Source of the DNA: a virus
Strand: one strand, 5' to 3'
Length of the DNA: 38,851 nucleotides
Virus record (IMG/VR): IMGVR_UViG_3300040759_000020
Span: 1 to 38,851 of that record
The notes beneath the pieces are model-generated. The model searched no databases and had not been told where the DNA came from. It saw only the letters and a list, made by a program, of their open reading frames with translations. The position numbers and the translations under genes are program-made. Shown here piece by piece: positions 14,790 to 23,047 of this stretch; the stretch's first letter is position 1; every line of letters starts with the position of its first letter.

Positions 14790-14852
14790 TTTAAAAACAT
14801 ATTTGACATATATCTTAACAAATGAGATCGTCAAATTAATTATGCGTGGGAA

Positions 14853-14943
14853 CCCCGAAGTCTTAAAAAAGCTTTGGGGCCATGCTGACAGCCGGAAAGA
14901 CGGTTCCTCCGCTTGAGGGAAATTCAAGTATGAAATCGGCCCC
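14853..14943 (+). ncRNA. Structured 5' leader of the major capsid mRNA
   Basis: The gap 14790-14993 has no gene. It holds a hairpin CCCCGAAG (14853-14860) / CTTTGGGG (14872-14879), 8 bp with one wobble. It also holds a longer-range stem GGGGCC (14876-14881) / GGCCCC (14938-14943) enclosing two small hairpins (14892-14903 and 14904-14920). The two stems share the bases 14876-14879 and cannot form together, as in attenuators and riboswitch-like leaders. The capsid ribosome site GGAGG lies about 40 bases downstream. TTGACA is present at 14803-14808, but without a clear -10. Confidence 0.4.
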
Positions 14944-14993
14944 GGCTTAACCCGGACAAGCCTTTCGAAAACTTCACGTTTTTGGAGGCTTCG

Positions 14994-15926
14994 ATGGCCG
15001 ATAACGTCCCTAGTTGGTACGTCCAACAGTTCTCAACGAACATTCAACTCTTGCTTCAACAGCGTGGATCGCGTTTGCGATCCGCCGTGATGAGCGGAAC
15101 CCACGTGGGTTCTCAAGCTTCTCCTGTTGACCAAATTAACCCAATCACCGCGAACAAAGTGGTGGCTCGTTTTGCTTCGATGCCTCGCGTAGACGCATTG
15201 CTCGCAAGACGCTGGGCTTTCCCAGTGGACTATGATCTTCCTCAGTTGATCGATAGCTTCGATAAACTCCGTTTGATCACGGATCCAACTGGATTCTATG
15301 TCGAAAACGCCATGTACGCCTTAGGTCGTGCGATGGACTTCGAAATCATCAACAACTTCTTCGGTAACTCCCTTACGGGTGTTGATGGGGGCACATCGAC
15401 GGCATTCGGTACCACGGTTTACTCCGGGACCGGTAGCCCTGCTGGCGCAAGCATCGTTGGTGTGGACACCGGTGGTTCTTCCGGATCGTCTCTTAACGTC
15501 GCTAAGCTTCGTGCTGCGAAATTGATCCTGATGCAGAACGAAGTCGATATCGGACACGATCCGATTTACTGCGCGATCACCGCAAAACAGCACGACGCTC
15601 TTCTGCAAGAAGTGCAGGTCATCGACTCCGACTACAACGGCGGAATGCCGGTGATGCAGGAAGGTCGTATCTCTCGTTTCTTGGGAATCGACTTCATCCA
15701 CACCGAGCTTTTGCAAACCGGAACCGACGACCAGTCGAACGCCGGCTCTACCGCAGTTCCAATCTGGGCAAAATCCGGAATGTACCTCGGTCTGTGGAAC
15801 GACATTCAAACCCGCGTCGCTCAACGAGATGACCTTCAGGGCGTGCCTTGGCAGGCCTACTGTAAGGGGACTTTCGGCGCGACTCGATTGGATGAAAATC
15901 GCGTCGTAAAAGTTTGGTGCCTCTAA
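14994..15926 (+). CDS. Major capsid protein
   Basis: 310 residues from the ATG at 14994, placed five bases after GGAGG; an in-frame ATG at 14982 lacks a ribosome site. Features include VPSWYVQQFSTNIQLLLQQR, then VARFASMPRVDALLARRWAF, VDYDLPQLIDSFDKLRL, and an E-loop/A-domain region ending GTFGATRLDENRVVKVWCL. It matches the capsid family of BPP-1-like podoviruses (HK97 fold, Phage_capsid_2 type). It builds the icosahedral shell. Confidence 0.93.
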   Translation: MADNVPSWYVQQFSTNIQLLLQQRGSRLRSAVMSGTHVGSQASPVDQINPITANKVVARFASMPRVDALLARRWAFPVDYDLPQLIDSFDKLRLITDPTGFYVENAMYALGRAMDFEIINNFFGNSLTGVDGGTSTAFGTTVYSGTGSPAGASIVGVDTGGSSGSSLNVAKLRAAKLILMQNEVDIGHDPIYCAITAKQHDALLQEVQVIDSDYNGGMPVMQEGRISRFLGIDFIHTELLQTGTDDQSNAGSTAVPIWAKSGMYLGLWNDIQTRVAQRDDLQGVPWQAYCKGTFGATRLDENRVVKVWCL

Positions 15927-15943
15927 TTAAGGAGAATTGAAAA

Positions 15944-16477
15944 ATGGCTGAAATTGTAAAGTCACCTTATATCGCGAATCGAGATGCGACTCCAGTTGTC
16001 GCTACCGATGCGTTCTTGTCCGGTGGTGAAGTTCGTTCTGCCCAGGGTGTTGTGACGGTTTCCGCTACTGCGGCTACTGGTTCCACTTATCCTCTGGTGA
16101 GCGTTCCGTCCAATGCTCGGGTGAAATCCCTTCGCATGGATAACGGAGCACTCGGTGGAACAGCGACTCTTCAGGTCGGGGTTTACTGGCCTACCCAGTT
16201 ACCTCCTGCAATCCCCGCTTCTTTGAGTGCGACGGCGAGTGCTGCTATTTCCGCAGCATTTTTCGCATCCGCTTATGCGGCTTCTGCGGCCTTAACGGCT
16301 CAGGACATCTTGAACCAATCAGGTAACAACACGCCGATTCTTCAGGGTGAGGCGTTGTGGCAGGCGGTTGGATTGGCTTCGGATCCTCACTGCTACCTCG
16401 ACATCGTTGCTGAGATCATCACTCACCCAGCGGCATCGAGTGGTTATCTGTCTCTGAACTGCGATTACGTGTTCTAA
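15944..16477 (+). CDS. Capsid decoration/cement protein candidate
   Basis: 177 residues with AAGGAG before the ATG, directly after the capsid gene as the BPP-1 cement protein is. The sequence is beta-rich and Ala/Ser-rich (VVTVSATAATGSTYPLVSVP, SNARVKSLRMDNGALGGTAT, LQVGVYWPTQLPPAI). A terminator follows, so capsid and decoration protein share the strongest transcript. Placement and length support the call; no fold-level evidence is available. Confidence 0.7.
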   Translation: MAEIVKSPYIANRDATPVVATDAFLSGGEVRSAQGVVTVSATAATGSTYPLVSVPSNARVKSLRMDNGALGGTATLQVGVYWPTQLPPAIPASLSATASAAISAAFFASAYAASAALTAQDILNQSGNNTPILQGEALWQAVGLASDPHCYLDIVAEIITHPAASSGYLSLNCDYVF

Positions 16478-16481
16478 AACT

Positions 16482-16524
16482 TTGGGATGGGGAGATCATA
16501 AACTCCCTGTCCCAATTTTATTTT
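16482..16524 (+). terminator. Strong rho-independent terminator after the capsid pair
   Basis: A 13-bp stem (two wobbles) pairs TTGGGATGGGGAG with CTCCCTGTCCCAA around an 8-nt loop, followed by TTTTATTTT. It lies inside the late operon, so it should reduce read-through and raise the ratio of head to tail proteins. Confidence 0.85.
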
Positions 16525-16535
16525 AAGGGGGCTTC

Positions 16536-16721
16536 ATGGCTACAGATTATTACGGCGTAAACTCGGGTCAGCACGATACCGACGTAAAAGCTCAGACCTC
16601 TACCACGGGAACCGACCTGATCGTCACCGTGAACAACTCGAACATTCTCACTAAGGCAAAGCTTCTGGAATTACTCGAGTACATCAAGATCGCAATCATC
16701 CGTAACAAGTATCCACTGTAA
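16536..16721 (+). CDS. 61-residue virion-region protein, unknown
   Basis: AAGGGGG lies before the ATG at 16536. It starts MATDYYGVNSGQHDTDVKAQ and ends LLELLEYIKIAIIRNKYPL: a short beta/coil N-terminus and a C-terminal helix. No family is recognised. It lies between the head and tail genes. Confidence 0.75.
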   Translation: MATDYYGVNSGQHDTDVKAQTSTTGTDLIVTVNNSNILTKAKLLELLEYIKIAIIRNKYPL

Positions 16722-16735
16722 CTTAAGGGGCGTTC

Positions 16736-17023
16736 ATGGCTGGTAATAGCGCAATCAATCTTTGCACGAATGCGGCGGCAGGGACATACACCGCAAATAT
16801 TCAACTCGGTGGCCAGTACATGCTTCTGATGAAAGGAACGTGGGGATCTGCTCAGTTCAATGTGATCGATCCATCAGGGAATACAATTCCTTACGGATCC
16901 GCAATCACGGCAAACGGAGCAACATTAGTTCAGCTTCCTACCGGAAAAGTGTCGCTCGTTTGCACCGGTGGGTCGGCTTATACCGCAAATCTTGTCGGAG
17001 TTCCAACCAACACCACGAGGTAA
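16736..17023 (+). CDS. 95-residue beta-rich virion protein
   Basis: AAGGGGC lies just before the ATG. The sequence is beta-rich and Gly/Thr/Ala-rich (GTYTANIQLGGQYMLLMKGT, FNVIDPSGNTIPYGSAITAN, GKVSLVCTGGSAYTANLVGV). It resembles small head-fibre or decoration proteins found at this position. That function is an inference from context. Confidence 0.75.
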   Translation: MAGNSAINLCTNAAAGTYTANIQLGGQYMLLMKGTWGSAQFNVIDPSGNTIPYGSAITANGATLVQLPTGKVSLVCTGGSAYTANLVGVPTNTTR

Positions 17024-17032
17024 GGAGTTCGG

Positions 17033-17650
17033 ATGGCTCAAAGTGTAACGGCGATTTGTAACCGAGCACTTCAAAGACTTGGCGCGGCGAGAATCGTATC
17101 GCTGACCGACCAGTCCGTGAACGCGCGCGCATGCAATACCTGTTACGACATGTTGAGGCAAGCTGAACTCAGGAAGCATCCTTGGAGCTTCGCGATTCAG
17201 AGATTTCCACTTCCTGCGAGTGCGACCCCTCCGTCTTTCGGGGTCGCAAACTACTTTCCACTTCCCACTGGATGGCTCAAGGTTCTTCCTCCAGACCCGA
17301 TCGATAATTTCGGAGACCGGGACTGGATTATCGAGGGGGGAAAAATCGTCTCAAATGCTTCAGCCCCTCTGAACGTTAGACTGGTGATGGACACCACAGA
17401 CACAACCCTGATGGATCCAGCATTTTGCGAGGCCCTGTCGGCTCGAATGGCGTTTGAGATGTGCGAAGCTCTCACCCAGTCGACGAGTAAGCAACAGGCC
17501 TGTGTCACGGCTTACAAAGATGCTGTCGCAGAAGGAAGGAAAGCCAACGCGATTGAAAAGGTACCTCAAGACGCTCCAGTGGACGATTGGATCACGACTC
17601 GAGTCAGTGCGGGTGGAGACGGCTTCACGGGTTGGGGATGGGGGACATAG
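17033..17650 (+). CDS. Tail tubular protein A-like (head-tail adaptor)
   Basis: 205 residues with AAGGAG before the ATG. The N-terminus AQSVTAICNRALQRLGAARI, then CYDMLRQAELRKHPWSFAIQ, is characteristic of T7 gp11/tail tubular A proteins. PLPTGWLKVLPP and the C-terminal LSARMAFEMCEALTQS also fit. It forms the ring between portal and nozzle. The next gene, the nozzle, begins at the base after its stop. Confidence 0.88.
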   Translation: MAQSVTAICNRALQRLGAARIVSLTDQSVNARACNTCYDMLRQAELRKHPWSFAIQRFPLPASATPPSFGVANYFPLPTGWLKVLPPDPIDNFGDRDWIIEGGKIVSNASAPLNVRLVMDTTDTTLMDPAFCEALSARMAFEMCEALTQSTSKQQACVTAYKDAVAEGRKANAIEKVPQDAPVDDWITTRVSAGGDGFTGWGWGT

Positions 17651-20503
17651 TTGCCTATCTCAGCGCCACTTCAGTCTAGTTTCGAGGGTGGAGAAATCAG
17701 CCCCCTGATGTATGGTCGGGTCGACAACCCTCGGTACAAAAGTTCATTGGCGCTTTGTAAAAACTGGCTCCCGATGATTCAGGGATCTCTCGCGAGACGA
17801 TCTGGGACTAATTTCGTAGGACTCGCAAAGAACACCGGAAACCCTCCAAGACTTATTCCGTTCTCTTTCTCAACAACCCAGTCCTACATTCTGGAGTTCG
17901 GATACGACAACAGCACGGGTGGGTATGTCAGGTTTTGGGCGAACTATGGTTTGGTTGAAGTGAGTTCAACTCCGGTTGAAATTGCCCATCCTTATTCCCT
18001 CAGCGAAATTCCTCAAATCAAATACACGCAGAATGCCGATGTTCTCTATCTTGTTCATCCGAATCATCCTCCACTCATGCTGCAAAGATTTTCTCCGACC
18101 GACTGGCAATTTGCCTATGCCACGTTAATCGACGGCCCTTACGGTAACATCGTTCCCCTTGGGGCAATGGGTATTGGGATGCTGTCGAACGGATTATCCG
18201 GTTCCGTAACTGTCGAAATGGTGACCTTCGGTTCTACATCGGTCACAGGCACAACCAGCGCTTCTGGAGTTATTCAGCTTACCGTCAGTAGCACCGCAGG
18301 ACTGAGTACCGGTCAGGTCCACACGGTCTCAGGGGTGGGTGGAACCACTGAGGCAAACGGCACGTGGGTGATCACCGTCATTGATGCCACCCACATCAAC
18401 CTCAATGATTCCGTTTACGCGAACGCGTACACCTCCGGAGGTTCGGTATCAGCAAGCACGAACGCCATTGTTTTAGGTGCTGCGAATAATGGAGCGGGTT
18501 TAGTCCGCCTTACCATAGGCAGTACTCTTGGAATGGAAAATTGCTCCTACATTATCGTTTCCGGGGTGGGAGGAACCACGGAAGCAAATGGTATCTGGTC
18601 CTTTACTGTCATCGATGGTCAAACGATCGACCTCCAAGGAAGTGCATTTGTTCACACCTATACTTCTGGTGGAAAGGCTCTCATAACGCCATACACAGGT
18701 AGCGATTATGTCTTAGGAAGTCCTTACCGAGCAATAAGGCTTCAAGACATCAACGGAGTATGGGCTTGGGGTTACATTGAGGGAATTTCATTTTCTTCCG
18801 GTTCAATCGTCGTTAGTGCGATTGTAAGGCTACAAACACCACTCAGTTCATATATTATTACCGCTTGTGCGATGGGGATCTATCACCCCGTCAATACAGC
18901 CTACTTTGGAGATGCCGCCGTAAACTGGCCATCGAATACGTGTTTTCACCAGGACCGTTTGGTTTTTTCAGGATCGCCAGCGTTTCCGGAAAGAATAGAT
19001 GCTTCCAATACTTCTGATTATCTTAACTTCGCTCCGACAGCATCCGATGGCACCTCAGCAGACAACAACGCATTTTCGTTCTCTCTCAACGCGAACGATG
19101 TGAATCAACTTGAGTGGATGATGTCAGACCCAAGAGGACTACTTGCCGGAAGTGTTTCTTCTGAATGGGACATGATTGCTTCCACGGCGCAGGTTGCAAT
19201 TACTCCAACGAACGTCAATCTCACCCGACAAAGCAAATGGGGAAGCGCTCCAAATATCAATGCTTTTTTGGTCGGAATTTGTACCCTGTTTGTCCAAAGG
19301 GGTGCGAGAAAACTTCGAGAACTCAACTACCAGTGGTTGATCAACGGATACTATGCAACAGATCTCACCGAAGTGGCCGAGCACATCACTGGGTCCGGTG
19401 TTGTCGACATGGCCTACCAGAGCATTCCTATTTCGGTTGTGTGGTTAGTGAGAAACGACGGTGCTCTCATCGGATGCACTTACTCAAGAGACATGCAGAC
19501 ACTTTCTGCGGGATGGCACCAGCATGTATTAGGTGGGAATGGTGACGACTCCGGAAATCCTCCTTTCATCAACAGTATCGCGGTAATTCCTGATCCAACC
19601 GGAGTAAAAGATGATCTTTGGATGAGCGTGGCGAGGTCAGTCAACGGTGTTGGAAACACCTACTGCATTGAATACATGAATAAGATTTTCGAAGACATCG
19701 ACGATTATCGATTCGCAACCTTCATGGACTCTGTTCAAACCTATGACAATCCTCTCTCAATAACCGCAATAACAAACGCAAGTCCATGCCATATCACGGT
19801 TCCAAGTCACGGACTTTCCACAGGGGATCAGGTTCGATTGGACAGCATTGTTGGGATAATGACTGGGAACCTCAACCCTCCTCCGGTATGTGCTCCGAAG
19901 AATCCCTTGAACGGAAAGTTTTTCACAATCACCGTTGTTGATTCAAACAACTTCACGATCGCTTACGACACGACCGCACTCACCCCTTTTAAAAGCGGCG
20001 GATACGCCAGAAAAATGATCACAACGGTCACGGGTCTCACTGCAAAAGAAGGTGAAACGGTTTCTATTCTGGCGGACGGTGCTGTTCAACCCAATCAGGT
20101 TGTTTCAAATACCGGTACGATTACGCTTCAACAACCCGCTGGAACAGTCCTTGTGGGCTACTGCTATAATTCTCAGGCTCAGCTTTTACGCCTTGAGGCT
20201 GGTTCTAGGAACGGAACATCGATTGGAAAGACGAGAAGAACCCACCGTCTTGGGGTGATGGTACACAGATCCGGTCCCGGTCTGTTGGTTGGTCCAAACT
20301 TCACCACTCCAGACCCTGTTTTGTTTCGAACCGAGAATCAGGATTTAGACGGGTACTCCGTTGGTTTGTATTCCGGAATACTTTCCGAAAACGTTGATTT
20401 CAATTATGACTTCGACAATCAAATCTGCCTCACCGCGAACAACCCCCTTCCCTGTTTGATCTCAGCAATCATGCCAATGCTAGAAACACAGGATCGCCTA
20501 TGA
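17651..20503 (+). CDS. Tail tubular protein B-like (tail nozzle) with FCCH-type inserts
   Basis: 950 residues from a TTG at 17651 that has GGGGGA upstream. The N-terminus PLQSSFEGGEISPLMYGRVD and CKNWLPMIQGSLARRSGTNF is typical of T7 gp12-like nozzles. Two tandem copies of a module GVGGTTEANG(T/I)W ... YTSGG lie at about residues 227-265 and 303-341, and a diverged third (HGLSTGDQVRLDS ... FKSGGYA) at about 720-780. These resemble FCCH-type beta modules known from other phage tail proteins. It forms the distal tail tube; the inserted modules may decorate it. Confidence 0.88.
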   Translation: MPISAPLQSSFEGGEISPLMYGRVDNPRYKSSLALCKNWLPMIQGSLARRSGTNFVGLAKNTGNPPRLIPFSFSTTQSYILEFGYDNSTGGYVRFWANYGLVEVSSTPVEIAHPYSLSEIPQIKYTQNADVLYLVHPNHPPLMLQRFSPTDWQFAYATLIDGPYGNIVPLGAMGIGMLSNGLSGSVTVEMVTFGSTSVTGTTSASGVIQLTVSSTAGLSTGQVHTVSGVGGTTEANGTWVITVIDATHINLNDSVYANAYTSGGSVSASTNAIVLGAANNGAGLVRLTIGSTLGMENCSYIIVSGVGGTTEANGIWSFTVIDGQTIDLQGSAFVHTYTSGGKALITPYTGSDYVLGSPYRAIRLQDINGVWAWGYIEGISFSSGSIVVSAIVRLQTPLSSYIITACAMGIYHPVNTAYFGDAAVNWPSNTCFHQDRLVFSGSPAFPERIDASNTSDYLNFAPTASDGTSADNNAFSFSLNANDVNQLEWMMSDPRGLLAGSVSSEWDMIASTAQVAITPTNVNLTRQSKWGSAPNINAFLVGICTLFVQRGARKLRELNYQWLINGYYATDLTEVAEHITGSGVVDMAYQSIPISVVWLVRNDGALIGCTYSRDMQTLSAGWHQHVLGGNGDDSGNPPFINSIAVIPDPTGVKDDLWMSVARSVNGVGNTYCIEYMNKIFEDIDDYRFATFMDSVQTYDNPLSITAITNASPCHITVPSHGLSTGDQVRLDSIVGIMTGNLNPPPVCAPKNPLNGKFFTITVVDSNNFTIAYDTTALTPFKSGGYARKMITTVTGLTAKEGETVSILADGAVQPNQVVSNTGTITLQQPAGTVLVGYCYNSQAQLLRLEAGSRNGTSIGKTRRTHRLGVMVHRSGPGLLVGPNFTTPDPVLFRTENQDLDGYSVGLYSGILSENVDFNYDFDNQICLTANNPLPCLISAIMPMLETQDRL

Positions 20504-20949
20504 GTAAGGTACAGGTTAAAAAAATGGTGGCAGAAGACCTTCAAAAGGTCATCGAATTAGGCGGAAGAACTTTCATGAAAAAGGTACTTCCTCATCAAGT
20601 CGAAATTATAGAAAAAGCAAGACACTACCACTCCATTTTAATCGATGGCGAACTTCACGCTTGCATGGGTGTTGATCCCTATTGGCCAGGTCGGGCGGAT
20701 GCTTGGATCGTACTTAATCCAAAGACAAAGCATTCATGTGTGTTCACGGTCAGAAAAGAAATCATCAAGCTTCTTGATGCCTGCCCCATTCGAAGAATTG
20801 AGTGCTCGGTAGCTCGGGACGAAAACTTCGAAGTCTCAGATAAATGGGCTACTTCGCTTAAGTTCAAAATGGATCACCCAAGGCTGAAGCATTTCCTTCA
20901 AGACGGAACCGATGCTGCTCTTTACTCCAGAATTAAGGAGAATGCCTAA
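20500..20949 (+). CDS. GNAT-fold internal virion protein (T7 gp13-like)
   Basis: 149 residues overlapping the nozzle stop by ATGA. The sequence VKKMVAEDLQKVIELGGRTF, then ILIDGELHACMGVDPYWPGR and RRIECSVARDENFEVSDKWA resembles the acetyltransferase-like fold of T7 gp13-type proteins. The usual acetyl-CoA loop is not clear. It probably helps assemble the ejection proteins encoded next. Confidence 0.7.
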   Translation: MSKVQVKKMVAEDLQKVIELGGRTFMKKVLPHQVEIIEKARHYHSILIDGELHACMGVDPYWPGRADAWIVLNPKTKHSCVFTVRKEIIKLLDACPIRRIECSVARDENFEVSDKWATSLKFKMDHPRLKHFLQDGTDAALYSRIKENA

Positions 20950-21470
20950 TGCAAGCCGCAGCTGGTGCAACCTCAACTGGTCTTCAAGCGTTTGGTGATA
21001 TTTATCAGGGCCAACAAAATGCAGCGGTATCTGATTTCAATGCAAACGTCGCTACCACAAACGCCCAGATTACTGAAAATCAAGGCGCTGAGGAGGCGCA
21101 ACAGTCGCTGGTTCAATCCAGAAAGGCTATTGGGGCGGGTGCGGCGGAGTATGGTGCGAGCGGTACTGGTGCAGGGGGATCAGCGCAATGGGTTCTACGC
21201 GCTGGCGCCCAACAAGGTGCTTTGACTGCGCTCACGATTCAAAACAACGCAGCGATTAAATCCACAGCTTATGAAAACGAAGCCGCTCTTGATCAGTTCA
21301 AGGCAGCAAACGACATCACTGCGGGTGAGGTCAGTGCGGCTACGGCCATCCTCGGTGCTAGTGCCGGAAATTTTGGCGGCGGTGGAGGAACTCCTGGTGG
21401 GTCGCCTTCCGTTGATGGTTCTGGAGCTTCAACAGCAAGCTCTGCCGATTTAGCGGAGGTGGCTGACTAA
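20949..21470 (+). CDS. Internal virion protein B-like (T7 gp14 position)
   Basis: 173 residues overlapping the upstream stop. It is rich in Ala, Gly and Gln with helical repeats: ATSTGLQAFGDIYQGQQNAA, then QITENQGAEEAQQSLVQSRK, and a glycine-rich tail. This composition, size and place match the first ejection protein of podoviruses, which forms a pore in the outer membrane. Confidence 0.75.
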   Translation: MQAAAGATSTGLQAFGDIYQGQQNAAVSDFNANVATTNAQITENQGAEEAQQSLVQSRKAIGAGAAEYGASGTGAGGSAQWVLRAGAQQGALTALTIQNNAAIKSTAYENEAALDQFKAANDITAGEVSAATAILGASAGNFGGGGGTPGGSPSVDGSGASTASSADLAEVAD

Positions 21471-23047
21471 TGGCCCCACAAATTCACGAATACTTTAACG
21501 AAGTCGCCCCTGGCGGACCTCAACCGATACGAGAAGGTCGTAACGTCGACACGGGCGGTATTGGCGACGCGATTGCTGGATTCGGTCGTGAGATAGGAAC
21601 CGTTCAAAAGGCTCAACAACAGCAACAAGCCCAACAAGAAACGTCTTCTTTGATCGCTCAGTTTTCCAAGCTGAACGCCGATGCGAGTGTAAAACTTGAT
21701 CAAGATACCATGGACGCGGATGAGGATAAAACAAAGACCCTCTCCGATGACTTCATGGATGATTACAACGACAAGCTGGATGAGCTTGGGAGTAAATTAA
21801 CCACCCCTGAAGCCCAACAAGCTTTTGAGAAGATGGCCGCAAATTCTCGCGGACAGTTTCTCATGGCTTCGATGCACAACCAGGTTTCTAAAACCGGACA
21901 GTATGCGGTCGATAATTACAACGACGCTGTGGATTCGATGTCCACGCAGGTTAGAAATGACCCAAGTGCCCTTCCCTCTGTCCTAGCTCAGCACGACCAG
22001 GCGATTCAAGCATTGGGGCAAACCCACGGTCTTCCTCAGGCCAAAATTGACGAACTTCAGGCTCAGGGAGAAAAGCAGCTCAATAAGGCGCAGTTCGACG
22101 GTTATTTGAATCTACCGAATGGCGGACCTCAGATCGCTCAGAACCTTTTGAATAAAGGTCAGTGGGATGATCAATTCAACCCCGATGAGCTTCAGGAAAT
22201 GCAGAAAACCGCCAAGACCTACATTGGTGCGCAACAAATTGATCAGAACAGAAGAGATAAGGCCGCACAGGACGCCGCCAACGCAAAACAAGAAAGCGCG
22301 ATGGAGGATAGCTTAAAAAAGATCTACGACAATTCTCTATCCACTACCGACGTTCTGCATAATCAGGATTTGGACTTCGATCACCAAGTCACTCTCTTGA
22401 ACATGATCAAACAGAGATCTAAGGGAGATGAGGCCACAAATCCCGTAGTGATGAAGGATCTGTTCTCGCGAGTCGTTGCTCCTGACGGAAGTCCCAATAA
22501 GATCACCAGTAACGATCAGCTCAACGACGAATACATCAAGGGGAACATCAGCTACACGGATCTCGGAAGACTCCGAAGCGAACTTGACGGCAGAAAAACC
22601 GATCAAGGTAAAATCGAATCCGACCTTAAGAGTGGCGTCCTCAAAGTAGCTGAACAGGCACTCGTCAAACCTTCAGGGCTGACGGGTATTCCGGATCCAG
22701 AAGGAGAACAAAGACTTCAAGGGTTCAGATCTTGGTACCTCAACGAATTTGAACAACAGAGAAAAGCTGGCGCTTCGGTTCAGGAGCTCACGACACCGGG
22801 AAGTCCAAAATATTTAGGAAACATGATTAAAGCATTCATGCCGACTGCGGAACAGCTTCAGCAGTCTCGGTTTGGAAGCTCCTCAGGCCAACCTGCCTTC
22901 GAACCGCCATCGGTACCAACACCACTTATAAAGAGCTCGCCTGCTAGCGCCCCTAGTTCGGCGGCTTCTCCGCGCGCCGTGGCTCCCGTTCCGCCACGGC
23001 GTAGCGGTGAAAGCATCGGTGATTATCTGAAGAGGACGGCTCAATAA
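21470..23047 (+). CDS. Internal virion protein C-like ejection protein (T7 gp15 position)
   Basis: 525 residues. A Gln-rich coiled segment (VQKAQQQQQAQQETSSLIAQ) is followed by long helices (DYNDKLDELGSKLTTPEAQQ, QLNKAQFDGYLNLPNGGPQI) and a Pro/Ser-rich C-terminal linker ending IGDYLKRTAQ. No catalytic motif is visible. Position and helical nature support an ejectosome component spanning the periplasm. It overlaps neither neighbour by more than one base. Confidence 0.75.
   Translation: MAPQIHEYFNEVAPGGPQPIREGRNVDTGGIGDAIAGFGREIGTVQKAQQQQQAQQETSSLIAQFSKLNADASVKLDQDTMDADEDKTKTLSDDFMDDYNDKLDELGSKLTTPEAQQAFEKMAANSRGQFLMASMHNQVSKTGQYAVDNYNDAVDSMSTQVRNDPSALPSVLAQHDQAIQALGQTHGLPQAKIDELQAQGEKQLNKAQFDGYLNLPNGGPQIAQNLLNKGQWDDQFNPDELQEMQKTAKTYIGAQQIDQNRRDKAAQDAANAKQESAMEDSLKKIYDNSLSTTDVLHNQDLDFDHQVTLLNMIKQRSKGDEATNPVVMKDLFSRVVAPDGSPNKITSNDQLNDEYIKGNISYTDLGRLRSELDGRKTDQGKIESDLKSGVLKVAEQALVKPSGLTGIPDPEGEQRLQGFRSWYLNEFEQQRKAGASVQELTTPGSPKYLGNMIKAFMPTAEQLQQSRFGSSSGQPAFEPPSVPTPLIKSSPASAPSSAASPRAVAPVPPRRSGESIGDYLKRTAQ

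Noticed and set aside
14803-14808. TTGACA as a capsid promoter
   Set aside because: No acceptable -10 sequence at 16-18 bp.
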